Shown here piece after piece: positions 23,901 through 32,699 of a DNA stretch of 64,000 bases. Every line of letters begins with the position of its first letter. Position 1 is the stretch's first letter. Source of the stretch: Candidatus Ichthyocystis sparus (GTDB lineage: Bacteria; Pseudomonadota; Gammaproteobacteria; Burkholderiales; 2013Ark19i); the NCBI RefSeq assembly GCF_900078745.1, contig NZ_FKII01000079.1, positions 92,826 to 156,825 on the forward strand, given 5' to 3'. The translations under genes and the position numbers were made by a program. The notes beneath the pieces were generated by a model. The model did not search any database, had not been told where the DNA came from, and was given only the letters and a program-made list of their open reading frames with translations.

Positions 23901-24298
23901 ATTCTACTACTATACCTACAATAGGTTCTCCTGCTCTTAGAATAGGTTCTTCTGGTGGTCGTCCCGTTGCACCTAAGAAATTATTTATGAGTATGTACCG
24001 TTCTGGTATGACTTCTTCTTCCGGTATGTCTTTTTCTTCCACGTCCTCCGGTAGTATTGTATCTTCTGGACCTCTATCTTCTGTACCCGTGGCGACGACG
24101 GGTAGCGTTTCACCATTAGCTACTACTACTGGTACTGCTCCTGGGGAGGTTGATATAGGAGAGAGGTTGGCATCGTTGCTGAATCGAGGTTTACCATCTC
24201 CACCACCTGTTAGTGAATCAGCTCCTACGGGAGGTGAAGCTTCTTCTTCAACTCGTGGAAGTGGTAGAGGTAGGAGGAAGAGGAAGAGGAGAAGTTAA
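20927..24298 (+). CDS. Array copy 7, class B family protein (1123 aa)
   Basis: GTG at 20927 is preceded by AAAAGGAA and starts VNPVTGVSVAG, the same N-arm as copy 13. Two Ala/Arg units start at about residues 134 (DFDIILNFVTETARTRRA) and 251 (DFNIILNSVVDTARDCRA). D2 starts near 417 (VDLFGFVVSLEFSEVV) and D3 near 606 (VDLFGFEVPPGVQEMV). The low-complexity segment is long, with a Thr run then alternating Ala/Ser (about 805-840), VMFVDDGSS near 871, and a doubled EEEVEVS stretch. The tail reads RLASLLNRGLPSPPP and ends GRGRRKRKRRS. The function is unknown. Confidence 0.93.
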   Translation: MNPVTGVSVAGPIGDDDQADSGDLQQVQILPGSVLDVATTVTAVSTIAATSSVVTISTVLTASATTSTVATTSVGKGSSGGRSDKGKGPASKRCAAGSVVYATSVNPTHASTNPELSGPTSSVTTAACTRAADFDIILNFVTETARTRRAAVADADARASFAAASAAAAAARADALTTDYTDPGSASARALASARAMGKYARDVAARAAAARAAAAAADFVVDQARAFAAVLIVAQDRAADSIVSSLGGADFNIILNSVVDTARDCRAAADIADASANSAAAAAARANSAADAAARARDITIATAARAYSSASDNNPAAARVCARRARARARAAGSYYRTLATRAAAARAAAAAADIAAAQARAFAAGCVVVQDLAADSSDPDSDPISNSSCTAAVAGSSTSSLLPDSSSLMPPGFVDLFGFVVSLEFSEVVNKLISGVRALAKDIIPYYIIRTVSNIFRNLSSSERRAWCLTNGKLYELKFVARCFAAYSIELLPTFINTLRSARTWDSSSRSLMLLTGNRLADFWASLDESIFEAITGFFVSRWCGLIDRLFVMSGPEEGSSALCGGDFVSACAKSDTSSSSVSIFDSASEGMRVRVAPHGGDSVDLFGFEVPPGVQEMVNVLTREVSELAKRTYSSVVAVPVSRTMMELSSSEQCAWLITNMTLYKTSFLYRFFLDYCGGLCSEFICSLFRVIPGDTYGRSLLSLTGNSLRGFWLSLSETIMRIVQDIFASEWQALISQFSVISGPGEESSSTVLCVRDFINARDKAGVPNLATSGSGLSIRVRGAARRRAVSHVTEVTSGSSVLGFTTTTTTASTSTSTATSASASAVSPPLESPPLFFMEDEIGLSFGVVESEVLVVTEGSGEGVMFVDDGSSVSEGELVGRTSLSEEEALAVDSAPSTSTSEMLVLAGEEEVEVSVVVIASSSPVLAREEEVEVSEVVLPMVGAAVPDLGVLEGELSELTVVPATSAFSVTTSSATSSSVVEVEEYSTTIPTIGSPALRIGSSGGRPVAPKKLFMSMYRSGMTSSSGMSFSSTSSGSIVSSGPLSSVPVATTGSVSPLATTTGTAPGEVDIGERLASLLNRGLPSPPPVSESAPTGGEASSSTRGSGRGRRKRKRRS

Positions 24299-24482
24299 GT
24301 GATTAGTATTGGTCTTATTTGTAGCACGGTATGTTGATTAAGTGGGTTGCTTGTGTTCATTTTATGTTGTGATTGAGATGTTGCTCATTGGCAATGATTT
24401 TGTAATGTGGTGTTGCATTGCAATAGGTTAGTATTGGATTGTTACTAGTACGTCTGCGTTGATATGGGTTTTGTCTAGTTTT

Positions 24483-24511
24483 TTGGCACTAATTGTGATT
24501 TATTTTACTAT
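24483..24511 (+). promoter_or_regulatory. Candidate sigma70-like promoter upstream of copy 8
   Basis: TTGGCA (5 of 6 to the -35 consensus), a 17-bp gap, then TACTAT (4 of 6 to -10). The same block recurs at a similar place in most spacers with smaller matches. If real, the leader RNA would be about 370 nt long. This is inferred only from the sequence match. Confidence 0.4.
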
Positions 24512-24771
24512 ATGTATTGATATTAGTTGATGTATGTGTTCGGCTATTTTACATAGGTAAGTTTTGTTGTTAGCGTAACATTGAATTGTTTAGTTTTTGT
24601 GTGCGATGCGTAATAAGGAGAAGAATAAGCTCGTGCGAGTTGTTGTTCATGTTGACCTATATTTGATCTGCTTACTCCAAAGTCCTGCATTTTCCTGGTC
24701 ATATGGGTAGCTGAGTAGTGTGAGGCGTTTTTTCTATGTGCCCTGCATTTTGCTGTATTTGAGGGTGAGTG

Positions 24772-24790
24772 CCTAGAGTATACGTCTAGG
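24772..24790 (+). promoter_or_regulatory. Leader stem-loop before copy 8
   Basis: CCTAGA, the 7-base loop GTATACG, and TCTAGG form a perfect 6-bp inverted repeat about 97 bases before the GTG. The equivalent position before copy 18 has CCCAGA/TCTGGG and before copy 15 CCTGGA/TCTAGG, so pairing is kept despite base changes. It could be an RNA hairpin or a dyad operator. Confidence 0.5.
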
Positions 24791-24886
24791 TTGTGCCTCT
24801 GATGTAAGCGTGGAGCGTTCTAGGGTATATGGTAATGATAACGGTGATAAAAAATCAACAATAATAGATGAAAAAGGAATTTGATT

Positions 24887-27800
24887 GTGAATCCTGTAAC
24901 TGGAGTAGGTGGTGCTAGTCCTAGTGATGACGGTGCTGATCAAGCTGACAGTGGTGTCCTACAGCAGGTTCATACTTTACCTGGTGGTGGATTGGATGTA
25001 GCTACCTCCGTTACTGCTACCTCCACTATTGCTGCTGCTTCCTCTGTTGTTACTACTTCTAGTGTACTTGCTGCTTCTGCTACTACCTCCACTGTTGCTA
25101 CTACCTCTGTGGGTAAGGGTAGCAGTGGCGGTAGGAGTGACAAGGGCAAGGGACCTGCTCCCAAGCGTCATGCTACTGGTTCTGTACTTACTACCACTTC
25201 TGTTCATTCTGCTACCGCCAGCGCAAATCCAGAATTATCTGTTACCACTTCTTCTGTAACTACTGCCGCTCATACTCCTGCCGATTTCAATTTTGATATC
25301 ATTCTTAATAGCGTTATTGAAACCGCTCGTGCTCGTCGTGTTGCTGCTGCTGCTGCTGATGCTCGCGTTAGCTCCGCTGCTGCTGTTGCTGCTCGTGCTC
25401 ATGATCGTGCTGACGCCATTCCCGATCCTGATCCAACCCGTGCCCGTGTCCGTGCTCGTGCTCGTGCCAGTGCTATGGATAAACACGCTCTCTATATTTC
25501 TGCTCGCGCTGCCGATGCTCACGCTGCTGTTGCCGCTGCCGATCTTGTTGTTTCTCGTGCCCGTGCTTTTGCTGCTAGTCTTATTGCTGCTCGAGATCGA
25601 GGTGCTGATATTCTAGTTCCTGGTCTAGGAGGTGCCGATTTCGATATTATTCTCAGTAGTGTTGTTGCCAGTGCTCGTGATTGCCACGCTACTGCTGATG
25701 TTGATGCTGCTCGCGCCAGCTCCGCTGCTGCTGCTGCTGCTCGCGCCGACTGTGCTGCTGTTGATGCTGCTCGTGCTCGTGATGTTGCTTTTGCTGACCC
25801 TTCTACCACAGATGCCGATCTTAGTGCCGTTCGTACCTGTGCTCTCCGTGACCGTAAGCGTGCCAACTCTGCGGATAGGTATTATCGCTTTCTTGCCACT
25901 CGCGCTGCCGATGCTCGCGCTGCCGCTGCCGCTGCCGATATTGTTGTTGCTCAAGCTCGTGCTTTTGCTGCCTGTCTTGTTGTTGCTCAAGATAGAGCTG
26001 CGGATAGTCTCGTTCCTAGTACAGGTCCCGATTCCGATCCCATTTCCAGTAGCTCTTGTACTGCCGATGTTGCCGGTTCTTCTACATCTTCATTGCTTAC
26101 TTTTGTAGATTTGTTTGGGTTTGAAGTATCTCTTGAGTTTAGTGAAGTGGTTGACAAACTCATATCTGAGGTTTGCGCATTTGCTAAAAATATCATTTAC
26201 CATTACATAACGAAAACAGTTTTAAATGTTCTCCGTAATCTTTCAAGTTCTGAACGGCGTGCTTGGTGTTTAACTAATGGGAAGCTTTATGAGCTCAAAT
26301 TTGTGGCCAAGTGCTTTGCTGAATATTCTTCTAAGTTACTTCCTACTTTCATTAATGCTCTTTGCAGTGTCAAAGTATGGGATTCTTCTAGTCGTAGCTT
26401 GGTGCTATTAACGGGAAACAGGTTAGCAAATTTTTGGGCATCTTTGGACAGAGCTATTTTCAAAGCTGTAGCGGGTTTTTTTATGTCAAAGTGGTACGAA
26501 ATTATTGATCGCTTTTCTGATCCGTCAGGCGCTGTAGAGGAATCATATGATCTTTGTGGAGGAGATTTTGTTAACGCTTGTTCTAGGGCTGGTACTTCTT
26601 CGTCATCAGTTTCAAGATTTGATTTGGCTTCTGAAGGAATGAGAGTGCGAGTAGCATCTCATGATGGTGGTTCTTTAGCTGGCGGTGGTTCTGTAGATTT
26701 GTTTGGATTTGAAGTATCTCCTGAGGTTGAAGGAATGGTTAAAGCTCTTATCAGTGAGGCTAGTGCATTGGCTAGACGTACTTACTCGTCTGTAGTGGCA
26801 GTTCCAGTGTCGTATGTCCTGAGAAGGCTTTCATTTTCTGAACAATGTGCTTGGCTTATAACTAATATGATGCTTTATAAAACTAGCTTTGTGTATAGAT
26901 TCTTTCTCGATTATTGTGGGGGGCTTTGTTCTGAATTTATTTGCTCTCTTTTTAGAGTCATGCCTGGGGATGATTCTGATTGCAGATTGTTGTCATTGAA
27001 GGGAGATAGTTTAAGAGGTTTTTGGATATCTCTGAGTGAATATATTATGAGAATTGTACAAAATACTTTTGCATCGGAGTGGAGTTTACTAACTAGTAGG
27101 TTTTCTGTTCTATTAGGCCCTGGAGATGAATCATCTTCTACTGTTCTTTGTGTGGGAGATTTTATTAGTGCTCGTGATAAGACTGGTGTTCCTGCGTTGG
27201 CAATTTCAGCGGTGAGTAGAGCACGAGTAGTAGCACAGAGAGATGTATCTCACTTTGATGAAGTAGCTAGTGGTGGTTCTGTGGCTGCTGGTGTATCTAT
27301 AAGTGCTACTTCTGTTCTTGATCCTCCTCCTCCTCCTCCTCTTCCTCTTCCTACTCCTACTTCTTCGGAGTCGCCGCCGTTATTTTTTACGGAAGAAGAA
27401 GCTGGATTATCGCTTGATGTTGTAGAGTCCGAAGTCTTAGTGATTACTGAGGGGTCTAATGACGATGTTATATTTATCGATGACCATTCTTCGGTATCGG
27501 AGGGAGAATTAGGAGGCAGGCCTTCTTCATCTTTATCTGATGAAGAGGCATTGGTTGTTGAAGTTTCTACTCCTTCTCCTTCTGAGATGCTAGTGTCTGC
27601 TGGAGAAGAAGAAGTTGAAGTGTCAGAAGTTGTATTGCCTATGGTCGGTGCTGCTGTTTCTGCTTTGGGAGTTTTGGAAGGTGAATCATCTAAGAGGACA
27701 GTAGTGCCAACAACTGGTGCTTCTTCAATTACTAGTTCTTCTGTTGTTGAGGTAGGAGGATCTTCTACTACTATGCCTACAATAGGTTCTCCTGCTCTTA

Positions 27801-28156
27801 GAATAGGCTCTTCTGGTGGTCACGTTGCACCTAAGAAATTATTTATGAGTATGTATCGTTCTGGTATGACTTCTTCTTCCGGTATGTCTTCTGCTTCGAC
27901 GTCCTCCGGTAGTATTGTATCTTCTGGACCTCTATCTTCTGTACCCGTGGCGACGACGGGTAGCGTTTTACCATTAGCCGCTACTACGAGTACTGCTCCT
28001 GGGGAGGGTGATATAGGAGAGAGGTTGGCATCGTTGCTGAATCGAGGTTTACCATCTCCACCACCTGTTAGTGAATCAGCTCCTACGGGAGGTGAAGCTT
28101 CTTCTTCAACTCGTGGAAGTGGTAGAGGTGGGAGGAAGAGGAAGAGGAGAAGTTAA
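24887..28156 (+). CDS. Array copy 8, class B family protein (1089 aa)
   Basis: GTG at 24887 (VNPVTGVGG) follows AAAAAGGAA. The N-arm is almost the same as that of copy 9 and carries SVGKGSSGGRSDKGKGPAPK. Ala/Arg units start at about residues 136 (FDIILNSVIETARARRV) and 251 (DFDIILSSVVASARDCHA). D2 starts near 406 (VDLFGFEVSLEFSEVV), here following SSLLT directly because the PDSSLMPPG linker is lost. D3 starts near 602 (VDLFGFEVSPEVEGMV). After D3 come a Pro/Leu run, VIFIDDHSSVSEGELGG near 862, and a long acidic segment. The tail reads RLASLLNRGLPSPPP and ends GRGGRKRKRRS. The function is unknown. Confidence 0.93.
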   Translation: MNPVTGVGGASPSDDGADQADSGVLQQVHTLPGGGLDVATSVTATSTIAAASSVVTTSSVLAASATTSTVATTSVGKGSSGGRSDKGKGPAPKRHATGSVLTTTSVHSATASANPELSVTTSSVTTAAHTPADFNFDIILNSVIETARARRVAAAAADARVSSAAAVAARAHDRADAIPDPDPTRARVRARARASAMDKHALYISARAADAHAAVAAADLVVSRARAFAASLIAARDRGADILVPGLGGADFDIILSSVVASARDCHATADVDAARASSAAAAAARADCAAVDAARARDVAFADPSTTDADLSAVRTCALRDRKRANSADRYYRFLATRAADARAAAAAADIVVAQARAFAACLVVAQDRAADSLVPSTGPDSDPISSSSCTADVAGSSTSSLLTFVDLFGFEVSLEFSEVVDKLISEVCAFAKNIIYHYITKTVLNVLRNLSSSERRAWCLTNGKLYELKFVAKCFAEYSSKLLPTFINALCSVKVWDSSSRSLVLLTGNRLANFWASLDRAIFKAVAGFFMSKWYEIIDRFSDPSGAVEESYDLCGGDFVNACSRAGTSSSSVSRFDLASEGMRVRVASHDGGSLAGGGSVDLFGFEVSPEVEGMVKALISEASALARRTYSSVVAVPVSYVLRRLSFSEQCAWLITNMMLYKTSFVYRFFLDYCGGLCSEFICSLFRVMPGDDSDCRLLSLKGDSLRGFWISLSEYIMRIVQNTFASEWSLLTSRFSVLLGPGDESSSTVLCVGDFISARDKTGVPALAISAVSRARVVAQRDVSHFDEVASGGSVAAGVSISATSVLDPPPPPPLPLPTPTSSESPPLFFTEEEAGLSLDVVESEVLVITEGSNDDVIFIDDHSSVSEGELGGRPSSSLSDEEALVVEVSTPSPSEMLVSAGEEEVEVSEVVLPMVGAAVSALGVLEGESSKRTVVPTTGASSITSSSVVEVGGSSTTMPTIGSPALRIGSSGGHVAPKKLFMSMYRSGMTSSSGMSSASTSSGSIVSSGPLSSVPVATTGSVLPLAATTSTAPGEGDIGERLASLLNRGLPSPPPVSESAPTGGEASSSTRGSGRGGRKRKRRS

Positions 28157-28765
28157 GTGGTTAGTATTGGTCTTATTTGTAGCACGGTATGTTGATTGAG
28201 TAGGTTGCTTGTGTTTATTTTATATTGTGAGTGATTTTTGAGATGTTGCTTATTGGTAGTGATTTTGTAATGTGGTGTTGCATTGCAATAGATTAGTATT
28301 GGATTGTTACTAGTACGCCTGCGTTGATATGGGTTTTGTGTAGATTTGTCTAGTTTTTTGGCACTGATTGTGATTTATTTTACTATATGTATTGATATTA
28401 GTTGATGTATGTGTTTGACTATTTTACATAGGTAAGTTTTGTTGTTAGCGTAACATTGAATTGTTTAGTTTTTGTGTGCGATGCGTAATAAGGAAGGAAA
28501 AGAATAAGCTCGTGTGAGTTGCTGTTCATGTTGATCTATATTTGATCCGCTTACTCCAAAGTCTCGCACTTCCCTGGTCATATGGGTAGTTGAGTAGTGT
28601 GAGGCGTTTTTCCTATGCACCCTGCATTTTACCGTATTTGAGGGTGAACGCCTAGGATATATGTCCAGGTTGTGCTTCTGATGTAAGAGTGGAGCGTGTT
28701 AGGATATATAATAACGATAACGGTGATAAAAAATCAACAATAATAAATGAAAAAGGAATTTGACT
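28157..28765 (+). other. Spacer and leader before copy 9
   Basis: This 609 bp spacer has no gene. It is nearly the same sequence as the spacer before copy 8, which marks copies 8 and 9 as a recent tandem duplication. It carries the promoter-like pair at 28358-28386 and a stem-loop variant at 28651-28669 (CCT, bulged A, GGA...TCC, AGG). AAAAAGGAA precedes the GTG at 28766. Confidence 0.6.
28358..28386 (+). promoter_or_regulatory. Candidate sigma70-like promoter upstream of copy 9
   Basis: TTGGCA, a 17-bp gap and TACTAT, at the same relative place as in the preceding spacer. Conserved flanks (ATTGTGATTTATTT in the gap) recur across the array. Confidence 0.4.
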
Positions 28766-31700
28766 GTGAATCCTGTAACTGGAGTAGGTGGTGCTAGTCC
28801 TAGTGATGACGGTGCTGATCAAGCTGACAGTGGTGTCCTACAGCAGGTTCATACTTCTGGTGGTGGATTGGATGTAGCTACCTCCGTTACTGCTATCTCC
28901 ACTATTGCTGCTGCTTCCTCTGTTGTTACTACTTCTAGTGTACTTGCTGCTTCTGCTACTACCTCCACTGTTGCTACTACCTCTGTGGGTAAGGGTAGCA
29001 GTGGCGGTAGGAGTGACAAGGGCAAGGGACCTGCCCCCAAGCGTTATGCTACTGGTTCTGTACTTACTACCACTTCTGTTCATTCTGCTCCCGCCAGCGC
29101 AAATCCAGAATTATCTGTTACCACTTCTTCTGTAACTACTGCCGTTCATACTACCACTGCCGATTTAGATTTTAATATCATTCTCGATAGCCTTATTGAA
29201 ACCGCTCGTACTCGTCGCGCTGCTTCTGATGCTGCTGATGCTCGCGCCAGCTCTGCTGCTGCTGCTGCTATTTGTGCTCGTAATCGTGCTGACGCCATCC
29301 CCGATACTGATCCTAATCTAACCCGTGCCCGTGCTTGTGCCCTTGCCAGTGCCCATGCTATGGATAGACATGCTCTCTATACTTCTGCTAGCGCTGCTGA
29401 TGCTCGCACTGCCGCTGCCGCTGCCGATCTTGTTGTTTCTCGTGCCCGTGCTTTTGCTGCCAATCTTATTGCTGCTCGAGATCAAGGTGCGGATAGTCTA
29501 GTTTCTGGTCTAGGAAGTGCCGATTTCGATGTTATTCTCAGTAGTGTTGTTGCCAGCGCTCGTGATTGCCACGCTGATGCTGATGTTGTTGCTGCTCGCG
29601 CCAGCGCTGCTGCTGCTGCTGCTGATATTGCTAACCGTGCTGCTGCTGATGCTGTTCGTGCTCGTGATGTTGCTGTTGATTGTGCTGACCCTTTTACCAC
29701 AGATGCCGATCTTGGTGCCGTTCGTGCCTGCGCCCGCCGTGCCCGTAACCGTGCCAGCGCTGCGAACAGTTATTCTCGCTCTATTGCCGCTCGTGCTGCC
29801 GATGCTCGCGCTGCCGCTGCCGCTGCCGATATTGTTGTTGCTCAAGCTCGTGCTTTTGCTGCCTGTCTTGTTGTTGCTCAAGATCGAGCTGCTGATGATA
29901 GTCGCGTTCCTAGTCCGGGCCTCGATTCTGATCCCATTTCCAATAGCTCTTGTACTGCCGATGTTGCCGGTTCTTCTACATCTTCACTGCTTCCTGATTC
30001 CTCTCTTATGCCAACAGGTTTTGTAGATTTGTTTGGGTTTGCAGTATCTCTTGAGTTTAGTGAAGTGGTTGACAAACTCATATCTGAGATTTGTGCATTG
30101 GCTAAAAATGTCATTTACTATTACATAACGAAAACAGTTTTAAATGTTATCTGTAATCTTTCAAATTCTGAACGTCGTGCTTGGTGTTTAACTAATGGGA
30201 AGCTTTATGAGCTCAAATTTGTGTCCAAGTGCTTTGCTGAGTATTCTTCTAAGTTACTTCCTACTTTCATTAACGCTCTTTGCAGTGTCAAAGTATGGGA
30301 TTCTTCTAGTCGTAGCTTGGTGCTATTAACGGGAAACAGGTTAGCAAATTTTTGGGCATCTTTGGACAGGGCTATTTTCAAAGCTGTAGTGGGTTTTTTT
30401 ATGTCAAAATGGTACAAACTTATTGGGCGCTTTTCTGCTCCGTCAGGCTCTGTAGAGGAATCATATGATCTTTGTGGAGGAGATTTTGTTAATGCTTGTG
30501 CTAGGGCTGGTACTTCTTCTTCATCAGTTTCAAGATTTGATTTGGCTTCTGAAGTAATGAGAGCGCGAGTAGCATCTTATGATGGTGGTTCTGTAGATTT
30601 GTTTGGGTTTGCAGTATCTCCTGAGGTTGAAGGAATGGTTAATGTTCTTATCAGTGAGGTTAGTGTATTGGCTAGACGTACTTACTCGTCTGTAGTGGCA
30701 GTTCCAGTGTCGCGTGTCCTTAGAAGGCTTTCATTTTCTGAACAATGTGCTTGGCTCATAACTAATATGATGCTTTATAAAACTAGCTTTGCGTATAGAT
30801 TCTTTCTCGATTATTGTGGTGGGCTTTGTTCTGAATTTATTTGCTCTCTTTTTAGAGTCATACCTGGGGATGATTCTGATCGCAGATTGTTGTCATTGAC
30901 AGGAGATAGTTTAAGATGTTTTTGGATATCCCTGAGTGGTACTATTATGAGAGTTTTACAAGATATTTTTTTAGAGGAGTGGAGTGCACTAACTAGTCAG
31001 TTTTCTGTTCTATTAGGCCCTGGAGAGGAATCATCGTCTACTGTTCTCTGTGTGGGAGATTTTGTTAGTGCTCGTGATAATACTGGTGTTCCTGTGTTGG
31101 CAATTTCAGCTATGAGTAGATCACGAGTAGTAGCACGGAGAGATTTATCTCACTTTGCTGAAGTAGCTAGTGGTAGCTCTGTGGCTGCTGGTGTGTCTGT
31201 AGCTGGTGGTGTATCTGTAAGTGCTACTTCTGTTATTGATCCTCCTCCTCCTACTTCTTCGGAGTCACCGCCGTTATTTTTTACGGCAGAAGAATCTGGA
31301 TTATCGCTTGATGTTGTAGAGTCCGAAGTCTTAGTGATTACTGAGGGGGCTAATGACGATGTTGTATTTATCGATGACCATTCTTCGGTATCGGAGGGAG
31401 AATTAGGAGGCAGGCCTTCTTCATCTTTATCTGATGAAGAGGCATTGGTTGTTGAGGTTTCTACTCCTTCTCCTTCTGAGATGCTAGTGTCGGCTGGAGA
31501 AGAAGAAGTTGAAGTGTCAGAAGTTGTATTGCCTATTGTTGGCGCTGCTGCTGATCTGGGAGTTTTAGAAGGTGAATCATCTGAGAGGACAGTAATGCCA
31601 ACAACTGGTGCTTCTTTAGTTACTAGTTCTTCTGTTGTTGAGGTAGGAGGATCTTCTACTACTATGCCTAGAATAGGTTCCCCTGCTCTTAGAATAGGTT

Positions 31701-32056
31701 CTTCTGCTGGTCCTGTTGCACCTAAGAAATCATTTATGAGTAGATATAGAGCTGGTGTGACTTCTTCTTCCGGTATGTCTTCTGCTTCGATGTCCTCCAG
31801 TAGTATTGTATCTTCTGGACCTCTATCTTCTGTACCCGTGGCGATGACGGGTAGCGTTCCACCATTAGCTACTACTACTGGTACTGCTCCTGTGGAGGTT
31901 GATATAGGAGAGAGGTTGGCAGCGTTGCTAAATCGAGGTTTACCACCTTCACCACCACCTGCTAGTGAGTTAGCTCCTACGGGAGGTGAAGCTTCTTCTT
32001 CAACTCGTGGAAGTGGTAGAGGTGGGAGGAAGAGGAAGAGGAAGAGGAGAAGTTAA
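28766..32056 (+). CDS. Array copy 9, class B family protein (1096 aa)
   Basis: GTG at 28766 (VNPVTGVGG). Ala/Arg units start at about residues 136 (FNIILDSLIETARTRRA) and 252 (DFDVILSSVVASARDCHA). D2 starts near 419 (VDLFGFAVSLEFSEVV) and D3 near 609 (VDLFGFAVSPEVEGMV). A short Pro run follows, then VVFIDDHSSVSEGELGG near 865. The tail ends GGRKRKRKRRS. The 5' two thirds match copy 8. The last 500 coding bases and the following spacer are almost identical to copy 11 (offset 7,313 bp), so the gene is itself a mosaic. The function is unknown. Confidence 0.93.
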   Translation: MNPVTGVGGASPSDDGADQADSGVLQQVHTSGGGLDVATSVTAISTIAAASSVVTTSSVLAASATTSTVATTSVGKGSSGGRSDKGKGPAPKRYATGSVLTTTSVHSAPASANPELSVTTSSVTTAVHTTTADLDFNIILDSLIETARTRRAASDAADARASSAAAAAICARNRADAIPDTDPNLTRARACALASAHAMDRHALYTSASAADARTAAAAADLVVSRARAFAANLIAARDQGADSLVSGLGSADFDVILSSVVASARDCHADADVVAARASAAAAAADIANRAAADAVRARDVAVDCADPFTTDADLGAVRACARRARNRASAANSYSRSIAARAADARAAAAAADIVVAQARAFAACLVVAQDRAADDSRVPSPGLDSDPISNSSCTADVAGSSTSSLLPDSSLMPTGFVDLFGFAVSLEFSEVVDKLISEICALAKNVIYYYITKTVLNVICNLSNSERRAWCLTNGKLYELKFVSKCFAEYSSKLLPTFINALCSVKVWDSSSRSLVLLTGNRLANFWASLDRAIFKAVVGFFMSKWYKLIGRFSAPSGSVEESYDLCGGDFVNACARAGTSSSSVSRFDLASEVMRARVASYDGGSVDLFGFAVSPEVEGMVNVLISEVSVLARRTYSSVVAVPVSRVLRRLSFSEQCAWLITNMMLYKTSFAYRFFLDYCGGLCSEFICSLFRVIPGDDSDRRLLSLTGDSLRCFWISLSGTIMRVLQDIFLEEWSALTSQFSVLLGPGEESSSTVLCVGDFVSARDNTGVPVLAISAMSRSRVVARRDLSHFAEVASGSSVAAGVSVAGGVSVSATSVIDPPPPTSSESPPLFFTAEESGLSLDVVESEVLVITEGANDDVVFIDDHSSVSEGELGGRPSSSLSDEEALVVEVSTPSPSEMLVSAGEEEVEVSEVVLPIVGAAADLGVLEGESSERTVMPTTGASLVTSSSVVEVGGSSTTMPRIGSPALRIGSSAGPVAPKKSFMSRYRAGVTSSSGMSSASMSSSSIVSSGPLSSVPVAMTGSVPPLATTTGTAPVEVDIGERLAALLNRGLPPSPPPASELAPTGGEASSSTRGSGRGGRKRKRKRRS

Positions 32057-32699
32057 GTGGTTAGTATTGGTCTTTTTTATGTTGCACTATGTGTTGATTG
32101 AGTGAGTTGTTTGCGTTCATTTTATGTTGTGAGAGTTATTTTTGAGGTATTTCTTATTAGCAATATTTTTGTAGTAAAGTGTTGCATTGTAATAGCTTAG
32201 ATTGTTTTGTGTCTGCGTTGAGGTTTTGTGTATATTTGTCAGGTTTTGTTACAGATTGTGATTTGTTTGACTATATAAGTATGACTAGTTGGTATATGTA
32301 TTTTACTGTTTCCTACATGTGAGTTTTGTTGTTCAGCATAGTATTAAATTTGTGTCTTTGTGTGATGCGTAAGACATAATAAGCTCGTGTAGATTTACAA
32401 TATTTGGTTTGTTTAGTTTCTTTCAGTTGGTGCGTTGTTTTTTCTATTGTGCTTGTGTTACCCCAAAGCTTTGCGCATTCCGGGGCATGCAGGTAGCAAG
32501 GTGTGTGTTCTTTCCACGCGCTCTGTGTTTTGTTGTAGTCGAGGGTAAGTGTCTAAAGTATCTGCTTATGTTGCGTTTCTGGTGCAAGGGTGGTGTGTAT
32601 TAGGATGTAAATTGATAATGACGATAACGTAGATAAAAAATAAATAGCGAATGACAAAACTGACAGTAATGAACATGAATAAAAAGGAGGGAGTTTATT
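32057..32699 (+). other. Spacer and leader before decayed copy 10
   Basis: This 643 bp spacer has no gene. It is near-identical to the spacer at 39370-40012, with only a handful of substitutions. It has GTTACAGATTGTGATTTGTT then TGACTATATAAG (near 32248-32280), CAAAGCTTTG near 32464, and a strong ribosome binding site AAGGAGGGAG just before the GTG at 32700. The start signals are intact although the gene is broken. Confidence 0.6.

Larger units (their letters stand above)
24299..24886 (+). other. Spacer and leader before copy 8
   Basis: This 588 bp spacer has no gene. It holds the best promoter-like pair of the array (24483-24511) and the perfect leader stem-loop (24772-24790), which are listed separately. 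The tract before the gene has one A fewer than most (ATGAAAAAGGAATTTGATTG), so the upstream ATG is in another frame and the mini-ORF overlaps the gene start. Confidence 0.6.

Noticed and set aside
24483..24500. A sigma54 promoter (TTGGCAC...)
   Set aside because: The -12 GC element is not at the required spacing, and most other spacers have TAGCAC or CAGCAC instead.
32409..32603. A Cys/Phe-rich small frame of 64 codons, repeated at 39722-39916
   Set aside because: It sits in the conserved leader, has no ribosome binding site, and is frame-broken in the equivalent region of other spacers. The two copies match only because that spacer was recently duplicated.
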